From positions 1 through 43,536 of the IMG/VR virus record IMGVR_UViG_3300020180_000037: a stretch of DNA of 43,536 nt; one strand, written 5' to 3'. Within the stretch, counting starts at the first letter, position 1; every line of letters starts with the position of its first letter. The translations under genes were made by a program, and so were the position numbers. Source of the stretch: a virus. Under the pieces are notes generated by a model, which was given only the letters and a program-made list of their open reading frames with translations, did no database searches and was not told the origin of the DNA. Below, piece by piece: positions 31,266-38,441 of the stretch.

Positions 31266-31520
31266 ATGAAATACTACAAAACAAGCGAAGTATTACAGGA
31301 TGGAGAAGATACTTTCTTTAGTATCTTAGTATCCACAAAAGACTTGGATGGAATTGTTTCGGAAGGTTCACAAGGTTATGTAACTACAGAGAATGGGCAA
31401 ATAGGATTAGTAGATTTAATAGAGGAAGTAACTAAAGAAGAATACAAAGAGTTTAGAAAAAAATACAAAACACTAAGAGATATAGGAGAAGTTGAAGGTT
31501 CTTACTTTATTAGAGATTAA
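31266..31520 (+). CDS. Small acidic early protein
   Basis: 84 aa from MKYYKTSEVLQDG; an in-frame TTG upstream is rejected because the leader box TTATCAAAAACAAAT sits directly before this ATG. It is acidic, with a beta-rich middle (TFFSILVSTKDLDGIV, QGYVTTENGQIGLVDLI) and ends YFIRD. It is the first gene of the rightward unit. No family recognised; host takeover functions are common at this place in phages. Confidence 0.6.
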   Translation: MKYYKTSEVLQDGEDTFFSILVSTKDLDGIVSEGSQGYVTTENGQIGLVDLIEEVTKEEYKEFRKKYKTLRDIGEVEGSYFIRD

Positions 31521-31550
31521 TTTTATTATTTATTTATTACTTATACAGAT

Positions 31551-32027
31551 ATGAAATACGGATTAAGTTTAGATGGCGATGTTTTCGAAGAGTACGATAC
31601 ATACGAAGAAGCGGATGAAGCGATGGAAAGCAACCTTGAAGAGGATAGAGGGAACTGGGAAATTAAAAAAGAAAAGGGAGACAGATATACTAAGGAGGGA
31701 TTGGAAGAAGTGGAGGTATATAACATATACGATACGGTGGGAGATGGCGCATTAGAAAAAACCTTTGATACGCTTGAAGAATGCGAGGAGTGGATAGAAA
31801 ATGAGGTTAGCCATTATGAGGTTGTGGGCGTAAAAGATCAAGCTGACGGAAGCAATCCTGAAATTGTACATTTAGACGAGTTCAGCACACAGGACTCAAA
31901 ATCTAATGTGATTGATTATTTCAATCAGCGATATGAAGCGGAATGGGCTATCGCAGAATACGAAGAACGAGATAAAAAAAATGGAAGTTTTACAGAGAAT
32001 GCTTATAAAATTAGTTATAACTGCTAA
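31551..32027 (+). CDS. Acidic early protein
   Basis: 158 aa and highly acidic (long Asp/Glu runs such as FEEYDTYEEADEAMESNLEED), possibly a DNA-mimic-like or regulatory protein, though there is no specific match. Two similar segments (VFEEYDTYEEADEAME and EKTFDTLEECEEWIE) suggest a duplicated small domain. It follows the first early gene by 30 bases. Confidence 0.55.
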   Translation: MKYGLSLDGDVFEEYDTYEEADEAMESNLEEDRGNWEIKKEKGDRYTKEGLEEVEVYNIYDTVGDGALEKTFDTLEECEEWIENEVSHYEVVGVKDQADGSNPEIVHLDEFSTQDSKSNVIDYFNQRYEAEWAIAEYEERDKKNGSFTENAYKISYNC

Positions 32028-32119
32028 ACAAAAATGGAAAAGAATTAGAAACCGAAGATAGCGAGTTGTACGATTTTTGCGTACAACTCATTAAAAAAAG
32101 TGAATATTTTATCAATTAA
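32021..32119 (+). pseudogene. Possible coding remnant without ATG
   Basis: The frame from CTG at 32021 to TAA at 32117-32119 reads LLNKNGKELETEDSELYDFC and continues VQLIKKSEYFIN. It looks protein-like but has no ATG; an ATG eight codons in is out of frame. It may be a frameshifted gene, or a frameshift extension of the preceding gene, whose stop lies inside it. Evidence is composition only. Confidence 0.25.
32063..32089 (+). other. 10-bp hairpin
   Basis: GAGTTGTACG / CGTACAACTC with loop ATTTTTG, a perfect 10-bp stem between two early genes. No T-run follows on either strand, so it is not a standard terminator. It lies within the possible remnant frame. It may affect message stability or processing. 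Confidence 0.4.
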
Positions 32120-32128
32120 ATTAAAACT

Positions 32129-32533
32129 ATGAGAAACAAACAACAAGAATTAGAGATAAACAAATTACTTAAAGAAAATGGGGTATTTTTTGCTTTCAAT
32201 AATGAGCAATTAAAAAAAGGAATCAAAAAAATAAAACACTTAATCAATGAGGGGGACAAAGTGAGGAATTGCGGGGCGGGTATGTTTTGTTTAGTTAAGA
32301 ATTATGATGCAATGCGTGATGGAATGCGAAGAATAACAAGCCAACAAATAAAAAGAGACAAGGCTAACAACAACGCAAAAAAAATAATACTTAGAGAATT
32401 GAACAATTACGAAGTGCAATATTCTTTTGACGGCTTGCAAGATATCGGCTTTCAAGCAGCGATTAAGGGTTATAATTTCGATAAAAAACAAGTATTAAAA
32501 GTATACAACAAATTCATGCAGACCGCGGATTAA
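32129..32533 (+). CDS. Hypothetical early protein
   Basis: 134 aa. NGVFFAFNNEQLKKGIKKI, then EGDKVRNCGAGMFCLVKNYD and a C-terminal YNFDKKQVLKVYNKF. The FFAFNNEQL segment and the GxGxFC segment recall a small phage family common in Bacteroidetes phages (DUF7659-like), from memory only. Function unknown. Confidence 0.5.
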   Translation: MRNKQQELEINKLLKENGVFFAFNNEQLKKGIKKIKHLINEGDKVRNCGAGMFCLVKNYDAMRDGMRRITSQQIKRDKANNNAKKIILRELNNYEVQYSFDGLQDIGFQAAIKGYNFDKKQVLKVYNKFMQTAD

Positions 32534-32554
32534 TTTAATTATTACCTTAAGACT

Positions 32555-32704
32555 ATGAAAAAAGAATTAGGTGTTTTACTTTGCTTCTTGGGACTTCATA
32601 AACCAAACAAGAAAGCGATAAAAATTATTAGCTATGACAAATATGAAACGCAACAAGAAACCAAATGCATTAGATGCAAAATTAAATTATACAGCTCAAA
32701 ATAA
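32555..32704 (+). CDS. Small CxxC protein (DUF1660-like)
   Basis: 49 aa, MKKELGVLLCFLGLHKPNKK to a C-terminal ETKCIRCKIKLYSSK with a CxxC knuckle. The layout (LCFLGLHK at the start, CxxC at the end) resembles small prophage proteins of the DUF1660 type. It overlaps the next reading frame by up to 71 bases; TAA-T-ATG at its end offers a second start for that gene. Confidence 0.5.
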   Translation: MKKELGVLLCFLGLHKPNKKAIKIISYDKYETQQETKCIRCKIKLYSSK

Positions 32705-32927
32705 TATGGATAGATCAAACAGGCTAAAAAGATTCAGCAAATACGAGTTGGAACAAATACTAGAAAGCATGGTTGTTATAGAAATGGCATTAAAAAGAAT
32801 GAATTTAAAGCGTTTTGAGGAATTAACTAAGAATATGAAGGGTTTAAAAACAGAAGTGTTTGAATTTTATATAAATAACGATACTGAAGAAAAAAAAGTA
32901 ATAGATCCAGATGATTTACCATTTTAA
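32634..32927 (+). CDS. Small protein with SSB-like acidic tail
   Basis: 97 aa from 32634, or 73 aa from ATG 32706, which comes one base after the stop of the 49-aa gene and is the more economical start. The protein is helical (KYELEQILESMVVIEMALKR) and ends DPDDLPF, closely resembling the C-terminal peptide of single-stranded DNA-binding proteins that recruits replication partners. No OB-fold is apparent in so short a protein. Function unknown. Confidence 0.5.
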   Translation: MTNMKRNKKPNALDAKLNYTAQNNMDRSNRLKRFSKYELEQILESMVVIEMALKRMNLKRFEELTKNMKGLKTEVFEFYINNDTEEKKVIDPDDLPF

Positions 32928-32944
32928 TTTATTAAAAAAAAACC

Positions 32945-33100
32945 ATGAAAATTACAGTAACTAAATTAATTATAATTATAACCATGATTATAATTATAAT
33001 TATAATTATGAAATCCACTTTATCTATACTGGGATTAGATTTTAGCTATGTTGAAGTTATTTGCATTTTAATATTAATTTATTTATTTAAAAAATTATAA
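32945..33100 (+). CDS. Small membrane protein (51 aa)
   Basis: 51 codons. A poly-isoleucine stretch (LIIIITMIIIIIIIM) encoded by an ATAATT microsatellite forms the first membrane segment; a second follows (VEVICILILIYLF). The stop overlaps the next start as TAATG. The microsatellite could change length by slippage in 6-base, frame-keeping steps. Function unknown. Confidence 0.45.
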   Translation: MKITVTKLIIIITMIIIIIIIMKSTLSILGLDFSYVEVICILILIYLFKKL

Positions 33101-33225
33101 TGTTTGAGAATAAAAATATTGATGATAAGTATGATGTAATAAGGGATAGAGTCGGTGCGACTTGGGCGATTGTGATAACGGCAGTTGTAATTATTTTCAT
33201 TATTATTACAATAATTACCTTGTAA
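33100..33225 (+). CDS. Small membrane protein (41 aa)
   Basis: 41 codons. A polar N-terminus MFENKNIDDKYDVIRDRVG is followed by one long membrane segment (TWAIVITAVVIIFIIITIITL) that reaches the C-terminus. It is coupled to the preceding gene by TAATG. It looks like a tail-anchored mini-protein of the kind often found among early phage genes; function unknown. Confidence 0.45.
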   Translation: MFENKNIDDKYDVIRDRVGATWAIVITAVVIIFIIITIITL

Positions 33226-33392
33226 TAATGGTGGTAGTGGTTAAGTATAGCTAAAAATAATGCCTTGATACACCTTGTGACCACTCTAACCCAGCAAGTG
33301 CATATCATCGCTAGAAAAGAATTGAAAGCCATTTAGGGGCATTACAGAGCGATATTGACTAACCGTATTTAGACTACAAGTGGATTCTAATC
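33226..33392. other. Gap upstream of the direct repeats
   Basis: 167 bases without a convincing gene. One + frame reads protein-like for about 31 codons up to a TAG at 33332 (SIAKNNALIHLVTTLTQQVH...), but it has only TTG or GTG starts. No promoter recognised. Confidence 0.3.
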
Positions 33393-33495
33393 AATTTGAT
33401 TTATCAGATAGACACAACCGATCTGATATTTCAATCAATTTTATTTAATTTGATTTATCAGATAGACACAACCGATCTGATATTTCAATCAATTT
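33393..33495 (+). repeat. Two 49-bp direct repeats with internal dyads
   Basis: Two identical 49-base copies (33393-33441 and 33447-33495, period 54). Each contains ATCAGAT-(11 bases)-ATCTGAT and outer TTGAT/ATCAA, so each copy is itself an inverted repeat. They end 9 bases before the HTH gene. The form fits operator or iteron sites bound by a dimer, possibly that HTH protein; an origin or recombination role is also possible. Confidence 0.75.
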
Positions 33496-33504
33496 ACAAA
33501 TTCT

Positions 33505-33669
33505 ATGACAATACAAAAGCTTTTTAAAATATTCGGGATCATGACATTGACAGAGGCAGAAAAACAAACAAATATCAAAGCAGAGAGTCTGAAAAAAAGA
33601 CTACAAAGGGGCAGTTTAAAGGGTTTGAAAGTGGGAAAAGTATGGCTGGTATTCAAGAAAGACATATAA
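33505..33669 (+). CDS. Excisionase/MerR-like small HTH protein
   Basis: 54 aa (or 42 aa from ATG 33541). LTEAEKQTNIKAESLKKRLQ followed by RGSLKGLKVGKVWLVFKKDI has the layout of excisionase-family winged helix-turn-helix proteins: HTH, then the wing with basic and Trp residues. It probably binds the two direct repeats directly upstream, as autoregulator or as a DNA-bending factor. No integrase is present in the window, so an excision role is unsupported. Confidence 0.65.
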   Translation: MTIQKLFKIFGIMTLTEAEKQTNIKAESLKKRLQRGSLKGLKVGKVWLVFKKDI

Positions 33670-33685
33670 TCAGTAATTTTACAAT

Positions 33686-33703
33686 ATTTGGGGAAAAAAG
33701 AGG
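33686..33703 (+). repeat. 18-bp direct repeat, left of AlaRS
   Basis: ATTTGGGGAAAAAAGAGG, identical to 35788-35805. The pair brackets the alanyl-tRNA synthetase gene and little else (2.1 kb), as expected for a cassette gained or lost by short-homology recombination. Confidence 0.65.
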
Positions 33704-33731
33704 ACGGCTTTTTATTTATTAAATAACTCAT

Positions 33732-35753
33732 ATGAAAACATCCCTCGAAATTCGGAAAGCATTTTTAGAATTCTGGCAAGAAAGTCCAAGAAACTCAAAA
33801 GTCATTCCTAATGCATCACTAGTTCCACTAAATGACCCTACATTACTATTCGTAAACTCAGGAATGTTTCCGATAGTTCCTTACCTATCTGGTCAACCAC
33901 ATCCTTTAGGAAAAAGAGTCCATAACGTCCAAAGATGCATACGCACAAAAGACATTGAAGATGTGGGAGATAATAGGCATTTAGTCTTATTTGAAATGAT
34001 TGGCAATTGGTCTTTAGGTGATTTCACAAAAGCTGAACAAATCCCCTGGTGCCTAGATTTATATATAAATAAATTCGGGCTTGATCCAAGAAAATTATAT
34101 ATTACAGTATGGGCAGGCGATGAAGTTGTGCCAAGAGATGACGAAGCTATAGACTTATGGAAAAAAGCTTTTAAAGATATTTGCAATATGGAGGTAGAAT
34201 TTTGTGATGATATAACAAAAATCCCGAATAATCTAGATGAAGGAAATGAATGGAAGTACAGAATTTATCCTTACGGTCGTGAGGCAAATTGGTGGGAAAG
34301 AGCTCATAGCAAAAATGAATTGGGTGGACCTAGTTCAGAACTTTTCTATGATATTGGAGTAAAAGAACGAGATCAAGATAAATATCATATAAATGATGAC
34401 TCCGGAAGATTTGTAGAGATAGGAAATAATGTTTTTATGCAATATAAATTAGATGATGATTTAAATTACATTCCACTTGAAAAGAAAAATATAGACTTTG
34501 GGGGAGGATTTGACAGGATAATAATGGCTACACAAAACACTATTGACGTCTACGCTACAGATTTATTTCAATCAATAATCAAAGGTATTGAATCGTTATC
34601 AGGAAAAAACTATAAAGGTGGTATAGAAATTAATGAAGATACTAAGGCATTTAGAGTTATTGCTGAACATGTGCGATCTGCTACATTCATTTTAGCCGAT
34701 GGGGTGGTGCCTTCATCAAAAGACCAAGGATATATTCTAAGAAGATTGATTCGAAGAATGGTGCGCTATGCTCATAAACTTGGAATTGAAAATAACTTTG
34801 CAAAAGATTTAGCAATTAATGTCATTGACTACATGAAAAAGGCATATCCTCATTTAGAAGATAAGCAAACTTTCATTTTGAATGAAATAGAAAAAGAAGA
34901 AATTAAATTTAGAAAAACCTTGGTTGCTGGTGAAAAAGAATTCTATAAGTTGATTGAAAGTATTAAAAAATCTGACACTCCAAATAGAAATTTTCTTGAC
35001 GGAGAAAAATCTTTTAAGCTTTATGAAACTTATGGGTTTCCATTTGAACTTATCAAAGAACTCGCTTCTGAAAATGACTTTACTTCTCCTGAATCAGATT
35101 TTGAAGTAGAAATGAAAAAACACCAAGAGAAGTCTCGATCTGGCGCTGAACAGAAATTTAAAGGCGGATTGGCAGATACTAATGTTGAAACAACAAGGCT
35201 ACACACAGCTCACCATTTACTTTTAGCTGCTTTGCAAAAGATTATTGATCCCAACATTAAACAACGTGGAAGTAATATTACTTCAGAAAGATTAAGAATC
35301 GACTTCAATCTCAATCGCAAATTGACACCTGAAGAAATTCAACAAGTTGAAAATCTTGTGAATGAAAAAATCCAAGAAGAATTGCCCGTGGTTCGATTAC
35401 ATATGGACAAGAATAATGCAGAACAGTTAGGTGCTCAAATGGAATCCGGACAAAAATATCCACCAATGGTTTCTATTTATTTTGTTTTGAAACCTTTTAC
35501 AAGAGAACAAGAATTAGAATCACAATTCACAATCGATATTTTGCAAAATTATATGCAACAAGAAAATGGAGGAACTGTTGTACAAAAACAAATGATTCCA
35601 GTACTCAAAGCAAATGCGTTTTCAATGGAATTCTGCGGTGGACCGCACGTTATGAATACAAAAGAAATTGGAGAAGGTGATAAGAAATTCAAAATTTTCA
35701 AGGAAGAAAGCAGCAGTTCTGGCATTAGAAGGATTAAAGCTGGGTTAGTTTGA
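33732..35753 (+). CDS. alaS: Alanyl-tRNA synthetase, C-terminally short form
   Basis: 673 aa against about 875 in E. coli. The catalytic core is complete: NDPTLLFVNSGM, TKDIEDVG, FEMIGNWSLGD (motif 2 region), WNIVFMQ-like NNVFMQYKLD and GGGFDRI (motif 3). The editing domain has its zinc ligands HTAHH (H491, H495) and CGGPH (C635, H639). The C-Ala/DHHA1 domain and the beta-barrel before the editing domain are absent; the protein ends IRRIKAGLV. This short form resembles Patescibacteria enzymes from memory. The residues E. coli uses to read G3:U70 (PSNEN segment; Asp of YGFPVDL) are here PSSKD (327-331) and YGFPFEL. I saw no CTG codon. Flanked by 18-bp direct repeats. It attaches alanine to tRNA. 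Confidence 0.9.
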   Translation: MKTSLEIRKAFLEFWQESPRNSKVIPNASLVPLNDPTLLFVNSGMFPIVPYLSGQPHPLGKRVHNVQRCIRTKDIEDVGDNRHLVLFEMIGNWSLGDFTKAEQIPWCLDLYINKFGLDPRKLYITVWAGDEVVPRDDEAIDLWKKAFKDICNMEVEFCDDITKIPNNLDEGNEWKYRIYPYGREANWWERAHSKNELGGPSSELFYDIGVKERDQDKYHINDDSGRFVEIGNNVFMQYKLDDDLNYIPLEKKNIDFGGGFDRIIMATQNTIDVYATDLFQSIIKGIESLSGKNYKGGIEINEDTKAFRVIAEHVRSATFILADGVVPSSKDQGYILRRLIRRMVRYAHKLGIENNFAKDLAINVIDYMKKAYPHLEDKQTFILNEIEKEEIKFRKTLVAGEKEFYKLIESIKKSDTPNRNFLDGEKSFKLYETYGFPFELIKELASENDFTSPESDFEVEMKKHQEKSRSGAEQKFKGGLADTNVETTRLHTAHHLLLAALQKIIDPNIKQRGSNITSERLRIDFNLNRKLTPEEIQQVENLVNEKIQEELPVVRLHMDKNNAEQLGAQMESGQKYPPMVSIYFVLKPFTREQELESQFTIDILQNYMQQENGGTVVQKQMIPVLKANAFSMEFCGGPHVMNTKEIGEGDKKFKIFKEESSSSGIRRIKAGLV

Positions 35754-35787
35754 CACAATAAATATGCCTAGTTATCAAAGAAACCAA

Positions 35788-35805
35788 ATTTGGGGAAAAA
35801 AGAGG
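35788..35805 (+). repeat. 18-bp direct repeat, right of AlaRS
   Basis: Second copy of ATTTGGGGAAAAAAGAGG, 34 bases after the synthetase stop. See 33686-33703. Confidence 0.65.
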
Positions 35806-36087
35806 CAATGTAGTAATTACTACGCTTATAATACACCAATAATACACGGATTCGCCCTACCAATCAGCATACTACAAATAATACACCTTTTTGGAAACAT
35901 ATACCCCCCTATACATATTAGTGTATATGTATATATATATATATATAGTATTTGTATTAATTGTAGTATGTGTATATAGATAAGGAGATCCTTAATTCTG
36001 AACATATATTATCTACTACAATTACTACAATCTAAAAGCTATTTGACTTTATTAGAAAATTGTAATAGAGTGATTAAGGAAATAAAT
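35806..36087. other. Repeat-rich intergenic region, origin candidate
   Basis: No convincing gene. It contains a 14-bp palindrome GTAGTAATTACTAC (35810-35823), three ATAATACAC repeats, and an 18-bp inverted repeat with one mismatch (35868-35885 / 35953-35970) that encloses further hairpin-forming TATA-rich arms. It also has repeated TACTACAAT units near 36013-36030 and the palindrome TAAGGAGATCCTTA (35991 region). A weak promoter TTGACT-17-TAGAGT (about 36046-36074) precedes the structured leader. Position before the primase-like gene and the repeat content suggest a replication origin; this is inference. Confidence 0.45.
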
Positions 36088-36192
36088 AAAGCGGTTAAAA
36101 ATATGCAATTTCATTCAAATACAAGATATTGAAAGTAGTCATCAATCAACAAACTTCAAGTTTAACCGCTTTAAGAGATTGTTGGCTACTTT
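36088..36192 (+). ncRNA. Interleaved double inverted repeat (pseudoknot-like leader)
   Basis: Arm A AAAGCGGTTAAA (36088-36099) pairs perfectly with A' TTTAACCGCTTT (36161-36172). Arm B AAAGTAGTCATCAATC (36132-36147) pairs with B' GATTGTTGGCTACTTT (36177-36192) over 16 positions with one wobble and one mismatch. The order A-B-A'-B' means both stems can coexist only as an H-type pseudoknot, or else exclude each other. It ends 29 bases before the primase-like start codon. A translational regulator or an origin structure are the main options. Confidence 0.65.
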
Positions 36193-36221
36193 TAGTACCT
36201 TACTGATTTAGCAAAAACAAA

Positions 36222-37811
36222 ATGGCAACTAAAAAGAATTTCGAGGCTGTTTATAAATACATAATACGCAAAGAAGATGCCATAATTCGAGGCTTAGAGC
36301 TATCAAATGGCGTCGAAACCAAAATAGTTGAGCTAACTAACAAAGAATCCGTAGATCTTCGTTTATTCAAGGAAAAAATAGCATCGCGAGGGGAGTTCTT
36401 TTTTTATGGTAATAATGAGGATTTCCAAAAATTCATTAAATTAGTATTTGCAACTAAGCCAACTAAAATTAAAATGATCGAAAAATTAGGTAAATCGAGT
36501 CCAGTGAATTTTGTAACCAATAATTTCATGTATGTAGGCGCTTCTGTTATCGGGTTAAGTGAAGACGGGTTTAAGTTTGCAGGTAGTTATTATAAATTAG
36601 ATAATAAGCTTAATTCAATACCTATACTTACAACCAACGATGTTTCAAATTACGAGAACATCTTGCAAAAATTCATTTCGGCATCCTATAAAAGTTTAAA
36701 CGATAGTTATGAGGGTCTGATATCTTTAACCTTTTTACGTGCTAGTTTGCATGCAACAGAAATTATCAGATATTTTGATTTTTTCCCATTTCTATTAGTA
36801 GTAGGTGAAAAGAGCAGCGGTAAAAATTTCTTTTGCAAAACTCTTCTAAAAGTGATGGGAATAGATACGAACGGTGACGGAATACCTTCAAGTACTTCGG
36901 TGGGAATCTTGAGAAAATCCACTATGATGGTCGATTTACCGTATTGGTTAGATGAGTATTCGGACAATAAAGAATCCGGAAAGAAAATTGAAGGATTTTT
37001 AAGATCTGCATTTAATAGATCTCCGTTTATAAAAGCAGATCTTGATAGTGCTAAGGATGTAGTAACAACAATTTGTACATCAACTTTTATTCTTTCTGGA
37101 GAATCAATGAGCTCTGATATTGCTACTAGAGAAAGATTTATTAATATTACATTAAGTAAAGCAAAGCAAAATTTCGAGGGCAAAAACGAGCTTGTCAATC
37201 TTGAAAAAGACCTGCATGTAATTGGTAGTAAGTGGATTATGGGTACTACAATAACTAAGCAACAAGAACTCAGAGAAGGCATTTCAAAAGAGATGAAAGC
37301 ACTTCTTTTGATATTTCCATCTAAAGACAGTAGGATTGTAACAATTTATGCAATATTGTTATATTTTTTAAAGTTGATATTAATTGATGCAAAGAGCGAT
37401 CTTAATGCTGAACAGTTAATTTGGACATTCCTTGACGAAGATTCGGAAAGCAAGGAAGGGGCATCGCATGTTATTAAATTTTGGGAAGATTTTATAACAC
37501 TAGTTAAAACAGATCAAATCATAAACGGTCAACATTTCTATTACGGAACAAACAAGAAATTATATGTGCATTGGTCTACAGTTAAATCAGCCATGCTACA
37601 GCTTCGTAAGAAACAGGGTTTAGAAATGCGTATTGAAGAAGACACTCTTAAAAACTATTTAAATCAGGCGTATGGGTATAGAATAGTAGTAACAAGCCCA
37701 ATGATTGAAGGTATAAGGAAGCCAACTTTCAGGTCGTTAATGTTTGAATTGTATACTTTACCTGATTTTGTAATTGATCAGTTCGAACAAACCCAGAGTG
37801 ATAATTATTAA
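36222..37811 (+). CDS. Primase/helicase-like P-loop ATPase
   Basis: 529 aa. The central ATPase shows Walker A GEKSSGKN in FLLVVGEKSSGKNFFCKTLL and Walker B-like YWLDEYSD, then STFILSGES (sensor-like) and TRERFINITLS (arginine-finger-like). This order resembles DUF927 / SF3-type phage and plasmid replication ATPases. The N-terminal 190 residues lack recognisable primase motifs, and the C-terminus (about 410-529) may be a winged helix. Likely replicative helicase of the phage. The start MATKKN follows a GCAAAAACAAA leader; a structured region precedes it. Confidence 0.65.
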   Translation: MATKKNFEAVYKYIIRKEDAIIRGLELSNGVETKIVELTNKESVDLRLFKEKIASRGEFFFYGNNEDFQKFIKLVFATKPTKIKMIEKLGKSSPVNFVTNNFMYVGASVIGLSEDGFKFAGSYYKLDNKLNSIPILTTNDVSNYENILQKFISASYKSLNDSYEGLISLTFLRASLHATEIIRYFDFFPFLLVVGEKSSGKNFFCKTLLKVMGIDTNGDGIPSSTSVGILRKSTMMVDLPYWLDEYSDNKESGKKIEGFLRSAFNRSPFIKADLDSAKDVVTTICTSTFILSGESMSSDIATRERFINITLSKAKQNFEGKNELVNLEKDLHVIGSKWIMGTTITKQQELREGISKEMKALLLIFPSKDSRIVTIYAILLYFLKLILIDAKSDLNAEQLIWTFLDEDSESKEGASHVIKFWEDFITLVKTDQIINGQHFYYGTNKKLYVHWSTVKSAMLQLRKKQGLEMRIEEDTLKNYLNQAYGYRIVVTSPMIEGIRKPTFRSLMFELYTLPDFVIDQFEQTQSDNY

Positions 37812-37832
37812 TATTTTAATTAATTAAAACAT

Positions 37833-38063
37833 ATGAACCAAGCAACAGGCAGTGCGTACAATCCACAAATACTAGATCTACAACAACAAATGAAAGATGC
37901 TAATCTAATCGAAAGTAGATTCATCAAAAAACGAATTAAATCTAAACTTCTAGCTAAATTAATGAACGCTCTACAAGTAAAGATGGGCAGGGGCACACCA
38001 AACGATATATTAGCGATAATTGTTAGGATTGAGCGAAGACGTAAAGCAATGAGTATTAAATAA
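37833..38063 (+). CDS. Small basic helical protein
   Basis: 76 aa, MNQATGSAYNPQILDLQQQM then a Lys/Arg-rich helix (SRFIKKRIKSKLLAKLMNAL) ending RRRKAMSIK. Nucleic-acid binding is plausible from charge. It follows the helicase-like gene by 21 bases. No family recognised. Confidence 0.5.
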   Translation: MNQATGSAYNPQILDLQQQMKDANLIESRFIKKRIKSKLLAKLMNALQVKMGRGTPNDILAIIVRIERRRKAMSIK

Positions 38064-38101
38064 CCCATTCGTGCCCATGACATGAAGTCACTCGAATGGG
38101 T
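38063..38101 (+). other. Hairpin after small basic gene
   Basis: ACCCATTCG (38063-38071) pairs with CGAATGGGT (38093-38101), with an inner TGAC/GTCA. The stem starts at the last base of the stop codon of the preceding gene. No T-run follows, so it is not a standard terminator, but it may attenuate or protect the 3' end. A promoter lies 40 bases further on. Confidence 0.45.
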
Positions 38102-38141
38102 GTGAACAGTTTAACATATCCAAGGAAAGGCATACAAAGAC

Positions 38142-38170
38142 TTGACAAAGAAAGGTATTAATGATAAGAT
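38142..38170 (+). promoter_or_regulatory. Sigma70-type promoter for recombination genes
   Basis: TTGACA (38142-38147), 17-base spacer, TAAGAT (38165-38170). It lies in the gap before the gene at 38192 and can serve the operon that includes the Sak4-like and SSB-like genes. Unlike the divergent pair it has no operator palindrome. Confidence 0.7.
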
Positions 38171-38191
38171 ATAGTATATTAATTTTCAGTT

Positions 38192-38440
38192 ATGCCCATG
38201 ACAAAGATAATAAAAATCGCAGAAAGATTGTTGAAGACCTACCCGATCGAATGTACAAATTATATTCCAAAGCATTACCTAGAAACTGATATAACTGGGA
38301 TAGTGACTTATAAAAGACCAGAAATTATACAATTAATTACAGCTCACCTAGAATCAGCAGGAATCCAGAACGATAATGAATTATATGAGCTTGCGCAATA
38401 CATAGAAACTGATATGTATAATACTTATTACTCAAACTAA
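38192..38440 (+). CDS. Small hypothetical protein
   Basis: 82 aa, MPMTKIIKIAERLLKTYPIE then helical EIIQLITAHLESAG and an acidic Tyr-rich end (YIETDMYNTYYSN). First gene after the promoter at 38142. No family recognised. Confidence 0.55.
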   Translation: MPMTKIIKIAERLLKTYPIECTNYIPKHYLETDITGIVTYKRPEIIQLITAHLESAGIQNDNELYELAQYIETDMYNTYYSN

Positions 38441-38441
38441 A

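Noticed and set aside
32063-32089. Hairpin as intrinsic terminator
   Set aside because: There is no T-run on either strand after the stem.
33087-33332. 81-codon minus-strand frame
   Set aside because: It lies opposite a small membrane gene that is coupled to its neighbour by TAATG; its hydrophobicity reflects the AT repeats.
35764-35979. 71-codon + frame after AlaRS
   Set aside because: It crosses the direct repeat, palindrome and TATA-rich inverted repeat, and reads as low-complexity Ile/Tyr near its end.
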